Translations under genes and position numbers: made by a program | Part shown: piece by piece, positions 52,857 through 62,341 of the stretch | Numbering within the stretch: the stretch's first letter is position 1 | How the letters are laid out: the number at the start of each line of letters is the position of its first letter | The notes under the pieces: model-generated | What the model was told of the DNA's origin: nothing | Database searches by the model: none | The model's input: only the letters and a program-made list of their open reading frames with translations | Source of the DNA: Candidatus Methylomirabilota bacterium | Lineage (GTDB): Bacteria; Methylomirabilota; Methylomirabilia; Methylomirabilales; Methylomirabilaceae | NCBI GenBank assembly: GCA_028870115.1 | Contig: JAGWQH010000097.1 | Span: 82,369 to 146,368 of the forward strand | Direction: 5' to 3' | Length of the DNA: 64,000 nucleotides

Positions 52857-54482
52857 TCAGACGAGGTCTGGCGGGACATGTAAGGCTGCGGGAACCTCAA
52901 CAACCGTCAGCCGGTTTTGCGCGAACGCCTTCTCAACGATCTCGCCGATCCGCTCGAGCGAATCGACCCGCACTGCATTCGCTCCAAATGACTTCGCGAA
53001 GGCAACGAAGTCTGGGTTGCAGAGCGCTTCGTCGCCAAACAGTTGGCCCGCCTTTCGCTCGGCATAGTCTACAACGCCAAAGGCGTTATCGTTAAAGAGT
53101 AAGACAACAATGGCGAGGCGGTGCTTGACGGCAGTCGCCAACTCCTGACAGGAGTAAAGGAACCCGCCGTCACCACACAGCGCCAGGACCTGGCTCTCGG
53201 GTTTTGCGAGCTTCGCGCCGATGGCGGCCGGCAACCCGAAGCCGATCGTCCCGCTTCCCATTGCCCAGAGAAAGGTCCCGGGTTCGTACACCTCGAAGTA
53301 TCGGCGTGCCCAGTACGTGGCAACGGTGGAATCGTTGGCCACAAAGGCATCCCTTTGCAGCGCGCTTCGGATAATTTCAAGGAGTCGCACCTCGATCGGG
53401 TAGTTCGCCTTTAATCTATCCAGGACCTGCCGCTTGGCCTCGACAATTTCCGACCCCTCAAAGCCCTTCTGGGATGACGGCTGCTTTTCAAGTCTTCCAA
53501 GAATAGCCTCTAAGGTTGTGTGAGCATCGCCCACCAGTTCGACGACATCGCGCCCCTGGATGTTTGGATGGGTCTGGCCGAACTGCCGCTGATCCAGGTC
53601 GACCCTGATCCATCGTGGAGGCAGCCGCAACGACCATTTGCCTGTTGATCGGTTACTGAATCGTGTGCCGACCACAATAGCCAGATCGGCCTTCGCAAGG
53701 AGCGATCGAACGGGTTCCTCGGCCCCCAGATTGCCGAGCGACAGACCATGGTCCTCCGGAATTGCGCCCTTGCCTTTGATGCTGGTAAGCACCGGGGCAT
53801 TGAGCAATTCGGCCAATTGTTCAATCGCTTGGCCTGCGGCGGAGGCGATCGTACCGCCTCCGGCATAGATGATAGGCCGCCTCGCCCCTGCAACCAGCTC
53901 TACCGCTTCTTCCAGCCTCTTTTCGTCAGCCAGTTTTGGCATGCGCACTGCCGGCTGATATGAGAAGGGAGCAGCAAGCTCCTCCTTCAGAATATCCGCA
54001 GCAATCTCCAGCCCGTACGGTCGCGGCCTTTCATTCTGCATCCTGGAGAAGATCTCATGCAGGCAGTGGGGGATGTCTGATACGGTCTTCACATCATAAC
54101 AGGCCTCAGCCACGTTCGAAATTACACCATGCTGATCCTTTACCTCGTGGACGTCTCCCCATCCCTTGTGCAGATGCGCTCGCTCAATCTGGCTGGCAAT
54201 GAGCAACACCGGCGAGGAGCTGCAATAGGCCTCCTGGATCCCGATCATCGTGGCGGCAGTGCCGGCGCCCGTCCCGGCCAGCACAACCCCGACCCTGCCG
54301 GTCACTCTGGCGTAGGCATCCGCCATGAAGGCTGCAGACTGCTCGTGCCGGACCTCGATGAATCGAATACGTTGTCTTTTAGCGGCGGCAGCTACAGGCG
54401 TAATGTGCAGGCCGCGTATCCCGAAGATAAGCTCAATCCCTTGAGCCTTCAGGCATTCGACAACTGTTTCTGCGCCAGTCAT
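52857..54482 (-). CDS. Thiamine-diphosphate enzyme (acetolactate-synthase-like)
   Basis: A ThDP enzyme of 541 residues. The catalytic Glu lies in IRFIEVRHEQSAAFMADAYA, the FAD/central domain in PIIYAGGGTIASAA and the ThDP motif in LALCGDGGFLYSCQELATAVKHRLAIVVLLFNDN-like segment. The ATG at 54480-54482 overlaps the aminotransferase stop by four bases. Not a catabolic acetolactate synthase by context: it follows arginine/ornithine-type genes, and could be a decarboxylase or a carboligase. Substrate unknown. Confidence 0.85.
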   Translation of the reverse strand: MTGAETVVECLKAQGIELIFGIRGLHITPVAAAAKRQRIRFIEVRHEQSAAFMADAYARVTGRVGVVLAGTGAGTAATMIGIQEAYCSSSPVLLIASQIERAHLHKGWGDVHEVKDQHGVISNVAEACYDVKTVSDIPHCLHEIFSRMQNERPRPYGLEIAADILKEELAAPFSYQPAVRMPKLADEKRLEEAVELVAGARRPIIYAGGGTIASAAGQAIEQLAELLNAPVLTSIKGKGAIPEDHGLSLGNLGAEEPVRSLLAKADLAIVVGTRFSNRSTGKWSLRLPPRWIRVDLDQRQFGQTHPNIQGRDVVELVGDAHTTLEAILGRLEKQPSSQKGFEGSEIVEAKRQVLDRLKANYPIEVRLLEIIRSALQRDAFVANDSTVATYWARRYFEVYEPGTFLWAMGSGTIGFGLPAAIGAKLAKPESQVLALCGDGGFLYSCQELATAVKHRLAIVVLLFNDNAFGVVDYAERKAGQLFGDEALCNPDFVAFAKSFGANAVRVDSLERIGEIVEKAFAQNRLTVVEVPAALHVPPDLV

Positions 54483-55696
54483 CGGGTTCCTGTGGACGAG
54501 GGCACCACGTGCGCGATCTGGCCAATAGCGCTCTCCAGAATTATCATAGCCTGATCCACATCTTGGCGTCCGATAATCAGGGGGGGCATGAACCGGATTG
54601 TTTGAGGCGGAATGGGGTTGATCAGCAGACCCCGTTCGCGGCAGGCCTGGGCCATCGAGAGCGCGATCGGCTTCGTGAACTCCACTGCCAGCAGCAGGCC
54701 TCGACCCCGAACCTCCTTGACTATCTCCCACTTCTCTCGCAACGTCAGAAGCCGTTCTTGGAAATAGTGCCCCATACGAGCCGCGTTACCGACTAAATCT
54801 TCCTTTAAAATATACCGTAAGACCGCAGCGGCCACCGCAGTGCAGAGCGGGTTGCCGCCATAGGTGGAGCCGTGATCGCCAGGTCCGAAACAGGCAGCTC
54901 GTTCGTTTGCCAGAAATGCGGCAATGGGAACCCCGCCGCCCAGCCCTTTACCTACCGTCATAATATCCGGCCTGATGCCGAAACCCTCGTATGCCCACAG
55001 CGTCCCTGTTCGACCGCAGCCCGTCTGGACCTCGTCTAGGATCAACAGAATGCCCCGCTCGTCGCAGAGGGCGCGAACCTCCTGCAGATAGTGCTCAGCC
55101 GGAACATTGACGCCCCCCTCGCCCTGGATCGGCTCCAGTAGGATCGCGCAGGTCCGCTTACCGACGGCGGCCCGCAGGGCGGGAAGGTTGTCGTACGGAA
55201 CATTCGTGAATCCTTCAGGGAGCGGGGTAAAGGGGGCCTGATACTCCGGCTTGCCTGTCGCGGCCACCATCGCCAATGTTCGACCGTGGAAACTCTTCAG
55301 AGCCGAGATAACCTCGTAGGCGCCACCCAGATGCAGCTTCCCATATTTTCTGGCCAACTTCACCGCTCCCTCGTTCGCCTCGGCGCCGCTGTTACAGATG
55401 AAGATTTTCGCCAAACCGCTTCTGGAGATCAGTAGCTCTGCCAGTTCAATTTGCGGAGTCGTATAGACATCAAGGCTTGCCAAGATAAGTCGTGATGCCT
55501 GCTCCCGAATCGTCTCCTGAATGACAGGATGACAGTGACCCAGACTGCAGGCAGCCCATCCGCTAATGAAGTCGAGATATTCCTTCCCGGCATCATCCCA
55601 GACCCTCGCCCCGTCCCCGCGTACGAGCGTAACCCCGAGACGCCGGTGGCCGGTATCCATGAAGTACCGCTTATCCAACTCGACCCAATGGTTCAT
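54479..55696 (-). CDS. Class III aminotransferase (acetylornithine/ornithine type)
   Basis: PLP enzyme of 405 residues. The start WVELDKRYFMDTGHRRLGVTL, the KIFICNSGAEANEGAVKLAR loop, LLILDEVQTGCGRTGTLWAYE and the PLP Lys in MTVGKGLGGGVPIAAF are typical of the ArgD/RocD group. Acetylornithine or ornithine is the likely substrate; the linked aldehyde dehydrogenase favours a catabolic ornithine delta-aminotransferase. Overlaps both neighbours by four bases. Confidence 0.88.
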   Translation of the reverse strand: MNHWVELDKRYFMDTGHRRLGVTLVRGDGARVWDDAGKEYLDFISGWAACSLGHCHPVIQETIREQASRLILASLDVYTTPQIELAELLISRSGLAKIFICNSGAEANEGAVKLARKYGKLHLGGAYEVISALKSFHGRTLAMVAATGKPEYQAPFTPLPEGFTNVPYDNLPALRAAVGKRTCAILLEPIQGEGGVNVPAEHYLQEVRALCDERGILLILDEVQTGCGRTGTLWAYEGFGIRPDIMTVGKGLGGGVPIAAFLANERAACFGPGDHGSTYGGNPLCTAVAAAVLRYILKEDLVGNAARMGHYFQERLLTLREKWEIVKEVRGRGLLLAVEFTKPIALSMAQACRERGLLINPIPPQTIRFMPPLIIGRQDVDQAMIILESAIGQIAHVVPSSTGTR

Positions 55697-56499
55697 GTCG
55701 CATCCCGATCAAGGAACAGAGCCAGGCACTTAGGCCCGCCTCCCGCCTTGAGAAACTCCGTGGTCTCAATCTGGTGAACCTGATATCCAGCCTCGGCAAA
55801 CGTCCGAGACAGGTGGGGACAGTCCGCGTTCATGACTACCGCCTTTTCAACGACAAGCGCGTTACAGGCAAAGCGCCTGGCCTCTGCCTCTGTCACGGGA
55901 AAGAGTTCAGGGATCGTCTCTTTTAAGAGCCGCTGCGAAGCGGGACTGAACGCCTCCGGATAGTACGCTGCCTGGCCGGGCTGGAGCAGACACAAGCAGG
56001 TGTCGAGGTGATAGAACCACGGATCGGACAGCTCCAAGGAATGGACCGGCAGCTCAATAAGCTCCTCGAGCAGGCGATGGGCCTGCAGTTCGGACCGAAA
56101 GCGGTATCCGGCGAACAACACATCCCCGCAGAAGAGCGCATCCCCTTCCCCTTCAAAGAAGGCGGGTTGGGGAAGACACACGACCCTGTAATTCCGCTCC
56201 AGAAACCACCGTGTGAAATGAGGAACTTCCGCCTCACGCTCAGCATATCGGAAACGACTACTCACAAATAAGTTATGAACTAGAAGCCCGGCGTTGGCGG
56301 TGAAGCAGAGATCAGGCAGCCCAGGAACAGAAGGCAGAAGTTCCACCTGAACCCGCAACGTGTCGGTGAGCAGTTGATACAATGCCTCCCACTGTCTCAG
56401 CGCGATGTCGCGATCCGCCTGGCGTCTTCGATCCATCCAGGGATTGATCACATAGTAGATCCCGTAATGGTCGGGACGACACATCAGCAGTCGGGTCAT
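55693..56499 (-). CDS. Amidinotransferase/dimethylargininase-fold hydrolase
   Basis: A protein of 268 residues of the guanidino-group modifying superfamily. The start reads RLLMCRPDHYGIYYVINPWM, PDLCFTANAGLL carries the acidic substrate residue, FYHLDTCLCLL holds the catalytic His, and a Gly-rich AGGGPKCLAL the C-terminal Cys. Such enzymes act on arginine or methylarginine, giving citrulline or, in ArgZ-type enzymes, ornithine. The aminotransferase downstream would use the ornithine. The start at 56497-56499 is chosen since the frame upstream overlaps the aldehyde dehydrogenase stop. Confidence 0.82.
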   Translation of the reverse strand: MTRLLMCRPDHYGIYYVINPWMDRRRQADRDIALRQWEALYQLLTDTLRVQVELLPSVPGLPDLCFTANAGLLVHNLFVSSRFRYAEREAEVPHFTRWFLERNYRVVCLPQPAFFEGEGDALFCGDVLFAGYRFRSELQAHRLLEELIELPVHSLELSDPWFYHLDTCLCLLQPGQAAYYPEAFSPASQRLLKETIPELFPVTEAEARRFACNALVVEKAVVMNADCPHLSRTFAEAGYQVHQIETTEFLKAGGGPKCLALFLDRDAT

Positions 56500-56501
56500 G
56501 G

Positions 56502-57992
56502 CTACACGTCGGCGCTCAGACCTTGCGCCATTTTGATCTCGTAACTGTGACCTACGGTCCACGCCACTTTGTGCGTGACAAGATCCAACAAAGGCCAGGA
56601 CGCGGGGACGCCAGTCCCGCTCTTCTTCAGCCCGCCGAAGGGCAGATGCACCTCGGCGCCGATGGTGGGCAGATTCCAGTACCCGACGCCGAACTCACAC
56701 TCCTCTCGAAGACGATGGGCGGTCCGGTAATCTTCGGTGATCACAGAGCAAGCCAGGCCATAATCCACATCGTTATGGATGGCTATGGCCTCATCCAGCG
56801 TTCGGAATGGGATCACGGCAACATGCGGCCCGAAGACCTCCTCGTGGAGCACCCTGGCGTCCTTCCGATGCGCCATGCGATAGATGAAGGGGCTGAAGAA
56901 GTATCCGTGCCGATAGGCCCCTTCCTCCAGACGCCCGCCATCCAGCAGCACGTGGGCCCCCTCCTGCTTCGCCAGCAGGTTATAGAAACTCACCTTCTTC
57001 ATCGCCCCTTCATTGATGAGCGGCCCCATGAAGACCTGGGGATCGAGGGGATCGCCGATGACGATTCGCCTCGCCATGGCAACAAAGGCGTTTGCGAACT
57101 CCTCCATTCGGCTCTCATGGACAATGAGGCGAGAGGCTGAGGTGCAACGCTGACCCGTTGTCTTGAAGGCGCTGAGGATCGCCGCCCGGACGGCCAGATC
57201 AAGATCGGCATCCTTGCAGACGATCATCGCATTCTTCCCGCCCATCTCGCAGGCGTACATCTTCCGATAGTCCTTGACACAGGTCTCCTTGATCCGTGAT
57301 CCCACATCATACGAGCCGGTAAAGAGCACCACCTCGACGTCGGGGTGGGTCACCAGCGGCCACCCTGTATCCTCTCCCGTACCATGAATGAGATTCAGGA
57401 CGCCTGGAGGCAGTTCGGCCCGCTCAAAGCACTCCACGATCTTCTCCCCCACCAACGGGGTGTTCCCGGACGGCTTGAAGACCACCGTGTTCCCTTCAAG
57501 TAGGGCCGGCGTAATCAGCCAGATAGGAATCGCAAAGGGGAAATTCCAAGGGCTGATAACCGCCACCACGCCTTTCGGCTTACGGAACATATACGCATCC
57601 TTCTCAGCGATCTCCGAGGGAACGACCTGGCCAGAAGCAAGCCGCGCATGGCCGAACATGTACTGCGCCATATGGATTCCTTCGACGACATCGGCTTTGG
57701 CCTCGTTATGCGCCTTGCCGGCCTCAGACGCCACGAGACGGGTAATCTCATCAGTCTGAGACTTGATGACTTCGACGAAGCGGTCGAGATACTCCCCCCT
57801 TTTCACGCGGGACAGTGCGCGCCAGCCATGAAACGCCGATTTCGCGGCCGCGACCGCCCGCTCCGCGTCCTCCCGATTCGACAGCGCTACAGTACCCAGC
57901 ACCTGATCGAACTTGGCGGGATTGCGACTTTCGAACCTGGCCTCTCCGACCGCATCTACCCATTTTCCCGCAATATAGTTTTTTCCCTCCAT
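56502..57992 (-). CDS. Aldehyde dehydrogenase (P5C/semialdehyde type)
   Basis: NAD(P)-dependent ALDH of 496 residues. The ATG at 57990-57992 follows AGGAGGTAG. ISPWNFPFAIPIW, the catalytic Cys in TTGQRCTSASRLIV, Glu in YACEMGGKNAMIV and a C-terminal FGGLKKSGTGVPAS, reminiscent of pyrroline-5-carboxylate dehydrogenases (RocA) and related enzymes. First gene of a tightly packed operon whose next members handle guanidino and amino groups; together they could take arginine to glutamate. Confidence 0.88.
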   Translation of the reverse strand: MEGKNYIAGKWVDAVGEARFESRNPAKFDQVLGTVALSNREDAERAVAAAKSAFHGWRALSRVKRGEYLDRFVEVIKSQTDEITRLVASEAGKAHNEAKADVVEGIHMAQYMFGHARLASGQVVPSEIAEKDAYMFRKPKGVVAVISPWNFPFAIPIWLITPALLEGNTVVFKPSGNTPLVGEKIVECFERAELPPGVLNLIHGTGEDTGWPLVTHPDVEVVLFTGSYDVGSRIKETCVKDYRKMYACEMGGKNAMIVCKDADLDLAVRAAILSAFKTTGQRCTSASRLIVHESRMEEFANAFVAMARRIVIGDPLDPQVFMGPLINEGAMKKVSFYNLLAKQEGAHVLLDGGRLEEGAYRHGYFFSPFIYRMAHRKDARVLHEEVFGPHVAVIPFRTLDEAIAIHNDVDYGLACSVITEDYRTAHRLREECEFGVGYWNLPTIGAEVHLPFGGLKKSGTGVPASWPLLDLVTHKVAWTVGHSYEIKMAQGLSADV

Positions 57993-58035
57993 CGATCTAC
58001 CTCCTGTACACCACAGCATACATTTCCGCTGCGTT

Positions 58036-58097
58036 GTCATTCCGGGCTTGACCCGGAATCCAGTGCCTTTCCGGATTCCCGCTTTCGCGAGAATGAC
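58036..58097. repeat. REP-like palindromic element upstream of the aldehyde dehydrogenase gene
   Basis: GTCATTCCGGGCTTGACCCG opens the element and GGATTCCCGC...GAGAATGAC closes it, with inverted GTCATTC/GAATGAC ends and inner stems. This form of dispersed repeat is common in bacterial genomes. The next ~300 bases, 58098-58394, show no gene. Confidence 0.7.
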
Positions 58098-58394
58098 GGT
58101 CATTGTCGGGACTTACGACGCCACGTACAAAACGAGAAGAGCAGGTCGCCCCACGGCTTCCTGCTCTCAGTCTTACATTGGGTCTCACCCCCGAAGCGAC
58201 CAGCTATTCCCTTACTCAGCCCACCACCCGATCGCGCCCCCGTCACACTCAAGACCGACATGCACACTCATAATCTAGCGCGAAGGGCAAGCGAGGGCAA
58301 GCTGTTTCCCCACGACCAGAGTGGTGATGGAGCGCCTTCACAGCAAGCCGGATTTATCGGCGATCCGGTGGACTGGTTGGTTCAGTGAACAATC

Positions 58395-58637
58395 CTATGC
58401 CGCCAACCTGGCTTCGTTCTGTACGATGATTTTGGGATCTTTCACTTTCGGAGGCACGGGCAGACCCCGTTCTCTGAGTAGTTCTATGTGTTCCTTCATT
58501 CCCCATTTCGCCTTATACACGCAGTCCTCGATGGAGTGGCCAATCCCCGTAAATCCTTCCAGATCAGGAGAAAAAAACCCGAAGTAGTCGGGTTCCTGCG
58601 TTGCCTCGATGGTCAAAGAATAAGGCAGATCAATCAT
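58395..58637 (-). CDS. hicB: HicB-family antitoxin
   Basis: An 80-residue HicB: YSLTIEATQEPDYFGFFSPDLEGFTGIGHS, then SIEDCVYKAKWGMKEHIELLRERGLPVP. Overlaps hicA by eight bases. It differs from the decayed copy at 539 and comes after its toxin, the more common HicA-HicB order. Confidence 0.9.
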   Translation of the reverse strand: MIDLPYSLTIEATQEPDYFGFFSPDLEGFTGIGHSIEDCVYKAKWGMKEHIELLRERGLPVPPKVKDPKIIVQNEARLAA

Positions 58638-58833
58638 GGCTTCCTCCCTTCTGTATTCCTGCTGACTTCAGTATATGATGGCAGGTGCCGCTGGGCACTT
58701 CCTTGGCCCCATGATAGTCAACCCGAATCAATGCAGGCCAGCCAGCCTTCCCATAATATCGGATGGACCCTTTCTCCCTTACCAGCTCAAATCCATGAGC
58801 TTCAAGCAGTCTCACCAACTCACTGAATTTCAA
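58630..58833 (-). CDS. hicA: HicA-family mRNA interferase toxin
   Basis: A double-stranded-RNA-binding-fold toxin of 67 residues: KFSELVRLLEAHGFELVREKGSIRYY, then VPSGTCHHILKSAGI. The usual catalytic GSHxxY segment reads KGSIRYYG here, so the His is replaced by Ile; activity may be lowered or lost. The gene starts the pair. Confidence 0.85.
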   Translation of the reverse strand: MKFSELVRLLEAHGFELVREKGSIRYYGKAGWPALIRVDYHGAKEVPSGTCHHILKSAGIQKGGSHD

Positions 58834-59185
58834 GATGGTCTCCTATAGTCCACCATCTATGACATGCTAGCTTCCAGATTCCTTATTCTAACACCAAACG
58901 CCGACGTCGAACGACCGCAGCATGGGCAGACTAGGCATCGTTTCTTCTCCCCACATCGCTGTTGAACGTGGCGCGAGAAAAGTGGCAGCGCCGCCATGAA
59001 TGCCACCAGTCACAGCGGATCTTATGCCTTGCTCTCCTGTGGATGGTTTCTCCAGACCGGCTTCCTGTCAATTAGTCACCGGCAGGTCGAGGAACCCGTG
59101 ATGCGGAACAGAGGTGATTCGACAGACGAGACAAGATGACGACGTGCGCCAGCCGCCAGGTGCAGCGGGTAGTTCTACGGCTTCC
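58834..59185. other. Intergenic stretch, no gene recognised
   Basis: About 350 bases between the HicAB pair and the DUF4258 pair hold only short frames. No repeat or RNA was recognised. Confidence 0.4.
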
Positions 59186-59401
59186 TCAGACTGCAACGGG
59201 GGTGAGCAGGAAAACGCGAGCGAAGCGACTGGCCACCCTGACATCTCCTCTTCTTAAGGCTCCTCGCACGTCGTCCAGCTTTTCGGCATCTTCAACAGAC
59301 AAATACGGTGACCACCCTTCGTCCGTCTCGATCAGTTCAACGTCTACCTCGGCAACGTATTGTCCCTCATGAACGAATTTCTTGTGCCGCCGTTTCCTCA
59401 T
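59186..59401 (-). CDS. Putative antitoxin partner of the DUF4258 protein
   Basis: A 71-residue protein: [19 protein letters not shown] then [20 protein letters not shown]. The sequence resembles small partner proteins that follow DUF4258 or similar toxin genes. Overlaps the upstream gene by four bases, so the two are coupled. No HTH is seen. Confidence 0.6.
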   Translation of the reverse strand: MRKRRHKKFVHEGQYVAEVDVELIETDEGWSPYLSVEDAEKLDDVRGALRRGDVRVASRFARVFLLTPVAV

Positions 59402-59721
59402 GATCTTCTCCTTCTAAAATCACTGGACCATTTGTCCGGATCAGGCCGGTATGCCGTCACCAGTACGGCAGGGGTCGAGGCTCCCCGTGGAATTCCCCAC
59501 ACGACGTGTATCGGGTTTCCGCTAGAATCATTCTGCAGTACAAGGACACAGGGCCCCTTCGGATATTCCGGGTAATCTTCGACGACCGTGGCCCGTCGGA
59601 CTCCGGAAAACACGTCTCTTACGACAATATCGTCTTCCGTCAGTTCGTCGTAGCCGTGGTCAGACACTCGGACTTCCTGACGCTGGATGAGGTGGAGCAC
59701 CCGTCTGAACGTATCGCTCAT
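59398..59721 (-). CDS. DUF4258-domain protein, probable toxin
   Basis: A 107-residue protein with the DUF4258 pattern: [34 protein letters not shown] and [14 protein letters not shown]4258 has a RelE-like fold and several members act as mRNA interferases. His residues at DHGYDEL and IHVVWG agree. Toxin role is inferred from fold and pairing. Confidence 0.7.
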   Translation of the reverse strand: MSDTFRRVLHLIQRQEVRVSDHGYDELTEDDIVVRDVFSGVRRATVVEDYPEYPKGPCVLVLQNDSSGNPIHVVWGIPRGASTPAVLVTAYRPDPDKWSSDFRRRRS

Positions 59722-59915
59722 AATCTCATGTTATGCGCGCTGACAAAATTCGGCAACGGGAATTCGTGAAAACCCAATTCCTATATCCGTAGAACGCCGG
59801 TATCAGCCGCGGCCGAAGACCGTCGGCTGCATGAACGACATATGCGGATCGAGGATGAATATGGTAGATTCACACGCCACAAGGTGTAACTCATGTCCCC
59901 GGACTGTTTTGTTAC

Positions 59916-60275
59916 CTATCTCCCCGACCGGTCAACGAGTTCCTTGATGAGAGCGGCACACTCCGCGCGCAGGATCGGGGCGTCTTTCTGAGCGATCGCC
60001 CACACGGCGGAATCAAGGATCGCAGGGTAATCGTGCACCAGCTGATTGCGGAAGCCCACGATCATGCGGGCATGGGAGATGCGCGAAATGAGATCAGGAT
60101 CGATCTTGGACAAGGAGTTGACCGCCTCACCGATGATAGTGAACTCCCGCTCTACCGCCGAGCGAAGCGTGCGGGTGGACGCATACGCAGGAAGGTCCAC
60201 GCCATCAAGTGTCTCCGCGATCGCGTCGCAGCACACAACGATGTCGTTGAGGTATGCGAGTGGGCTACGCGGCAT
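59916..60275 (-). CDS. hepT: HEPN-domain RNase toxin (HepT)
   Basis: DUF86/HEPN protein of 119 residues. The RNase motif Rx4-6H is present as GFRNQLVHDYPAI. The ATG at 60273-60275 overlaps mntA by 11 bases. In MntA-HepT systems the nucleotidyltransferase AMPylates HepT near a Tyr in this motif (here HDY) and silences it. Confidence 0.9.
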   Translation of the reverse strand: MPRSPLAYLNDIVVCCDAIAETLDGVDLPAYASTRTLRSAVEREFTIIGEAVNSLSKIDPDLISRISHARMIVGFRNQLVHDYPAILDSAVWAIAQKDAPILRAECAALIKELVDRSGR

Positions 60276-60573
60276 AGAGCAGCCGTTTGGTGGTCTCGAT
60301 GTCGGATGCGATGTAGGGGTTCTTGATCGCACCCGCCATGACCAGGTCGACCTCGCCGCCGAGAAGGGCTTTCAGCTCATCGAGCAGGTCGAAGTACGCC
60401 TGTGCGAGCTCGTAGGGATCCCGATCGGAGAACTCGACGAGCAGGTCCACATCGCTCTTGCCGGGCCGGAAGTCCTCGCGCAGCGCCGAGCCGAAGACGT
60501 CCATCCGGACGACCCCGAACCTGCGACACAGTGCAGCGATGGAGTCTCGCTTGTCCTCGATGAGCGCAACCAT
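60265..60573 (-). CDS. mntA: MNT-domain antitoxin (MntA)
   Basis: A protein of 102 residues with the nucleotidyltransferase motif VFGSALREDFRPGKSDVDLL, i.e. GSx10DxD. The ATG at 60571-60573 is preceded by GGAGGTC. Forms an intact MntA-HepT pair. The partial gene at 1-159 is a relative. Confidence 0.9.
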   Translation of the reverse strand: MVALIEDKRDSIAALCRRFGVVRMDVFGSALREDFRPGKSDVDLLVEFSDRDPYELAQAYFDLLDELKALLGGEVDLVMAGAIKNPYIASDIETTKRLLYAA

Positions 60574-60774
60574 GAATGACCTCCTGGACAAATGGTACCC
60601 GCCTGCGCGTCCACATGCCACGCGCATACCCAAAGGTCGGACTAACGTGAAAATCAGCGGCATACAACCACGCGGCCGATAAGCCTACAAATAGCACCAC
60701 CAAATATGCTCCGCGTGGTTGTGTGTCCGCTGCATTTTGTTGTTAGGCAATCGGTTGTTTCCTGCATCTGTGGT

Positions 60775-61209
60775 TCATGAGGCATCGAAAAAGTCTGCGT
60801 CGATTTGTTTGACTTCATACTGATTGCGGACCTGTACCCCGACATTGAATTGATACATCAGGTCGACCAGACGTTCTCCATCCACAAGAATGATCGTATG
60901 ATGCGCCTCGCGTGCCTTCTTTAATGCCTTTTCATCAAAGCTGCTGGTCGTCACAAATACACCTTTTGTGGTGTCTCCGCTCATCGCGCCGATAAAATTA
61001 CGAATATCAGTTTCTCGCACCTTGTTGTCGGTATAACGCTTCGCCTGTATGTATATCTTCTCCAAACCCAGCTTGTCTTCGTTTATTATTCCGTCGATTC
61101 CGGCATCTCCAGACTTGGATGTCTCGGTAAAGTCTCCATAGCCCATCCTCTTCAACAGAATGAGAATAACCTTCTCAAAGTAGAACGGATCGATTTCGCG
61201 CAACCTATC
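60775..61209 (-). pseudogene. mrr: mrr restriction endonuclease, 3' part (cut by IS630)
   Basis: Encodes the PD-(D/E)XK nuclease domain: DPFYFEKVILILLKRMGYGD, then SGDAGIDGIINED and YIQAKRY, the catalytic D-x(n)-QxK. Removal of the insertion element together with one TA copy joins LL of the 5' part to DRLREIDPF here in one frame. The family cuts methylated or foreign DNA. As split, it is presumably inactive. Confidence 0.9.
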
Positions 61210-61211
61210 TA

Positions 61212-62341
61212 GTGTCTAATTGCGTAAGTTAATGATAGTATTTCTCAATTGAGAGCCTTTGACTTCTCGCTTGCGCCAGACAAAGGGTTTCGCGGTCGGA
61301 CCATAGACTGCAACGAAGTCTTCGATCGCTTGGCGTAGTTGCTCCAAATTGCGGAACGATGCGCCGCGCAACGCCTTGCGGGCAAGAATCCCGAACCAGA
61401 TTTCTACTTGATTCAGCCAACTGGCCGACGTGGGAGTGAAATGAAAAGACACGGTGGGGTGCGCGGCCAGCCACGCGTCGTTTTTCTTGTGAATGCAATA
61501 ATTATCCAGAATCACATGAATCTCTTTTCCGGCGGGAAGTCCGCTCACGAGGTGATCCATAAACTCCAGAAAGTCGACCCGGCGCTTTTTCTGAGTCGTT
61601 TGCGTGCGAATCGCTCCGGTTGCTACTTCCAAGGCCGCAAACAGATTCAGCGTGCCATGGCGTTTGTAGGTACTCTTCAACCCACGAACAATCGTCCCGT
61701 TGTCTGTTTCGACATAGCCCGTGGCCCGCTCGAGCGCTTGGATGCTCGGCTTCTCGTCCACCGACAGCACCAGGGCCTGTTCCGGAGGATTCAGATAGAG
61801 ACCCACGATATCGGCGGCCTTGGCGGCAAATTCCGGATCCGTACTGACACACCAACTGCGCTGCCGGCTCAGGCATATCCCCTCTTTACGCAACACCCGC
61901 CAGACCGCATGGACCGAGGCGTTCAGGTGTATGGCCACAGCCGGACCGTCCCAACTTGCCTGTCCCCGAGGTGGAGGCATTTCCAACGTCGTCAACACCT
62001 GATTGCGGAACTCCTCGGTGTATCGCCGGGGCTTGCCAGAACGCGGACGATCCTGCAGTCCAGGCATCCCCTCACGCTCAAATCGCCGCCGCCAATCGAT
62101 TACCGTATTGGGTCGTACCTTCAGATTCCGTGCAACGGCGCTGACCGCCTTTCCTTCAAGGCACTGCAGAACGATTCGGGCTCGCTCCACCAATCGGGCC
62201 TCAAGGGTCCGACTACTCGCCCAACTTTCAAGAATCTTTCTGTCGTCTTCGGAACAACCCGGTATGGGAGCTGTCTTGGGCAAAGGAACCTCCTTTCACC
62301 CAAGACCATATCATATATCTATTATTTGCGCAATTAGACAC
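61212..62341 (-). mobile_element. IS630-family insertion sequence
   Basis: Ends are perfect inverted repeats: GTGTCTAATTGCG at the left, its complement at the right (61212-61224 and 62329-62341). A TA on each side (61210-61211, 62342-62343) is the two-base target duplication expected for this family. It carries one transposase gene and looks complete, suggesting recent insertion. Confidence 0.93.
61216..62283 (-). CDS. IS630-family transposase
   Basis: A protein of 355 residues. The HTH part SAVARNLKVRPNTVIDWRRR is followed by the DDE catalytic domain: LVLSVDEKPSIQALER with the first Asp, EIHVILDNYCIHKK with the second, and NQVEIWFGILARKAL with the Glu. Frame is intact and nearly reaches the left inverted repeat. 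Confidence 0.95.
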   Translation of the reverse strand: MPKTAPIPGCSEDDRKILESWASSRTLEARLVERARIVLQCLEGKAVSAVARNLKVRPNTVIDWRRRFEREGMPGLQDRPRSGKPRRYTEEFRNQVLTTLEMPPPRGQASWDGPAVAIHLNASVHAVWRVLRKEGICLSRQRSWCVSTDPEFAAKAADIVGLYLNPPEQALVLSVDEKPSIQALERATGYVETDNGTIVRGLKSTYKRHGTLNLFAALEVATGAIRTQTTQKKRRVDFLEFMDHLVSGLPAGKEIHVILDNYCIHKKNDAWLAAHPTVSFHFTPTSASWLNQVEIWFGILARKALRGASFRNLEQLRQAIEDFVAVYGPTAKPFVWRKREVKGSQLRNTIINLRN

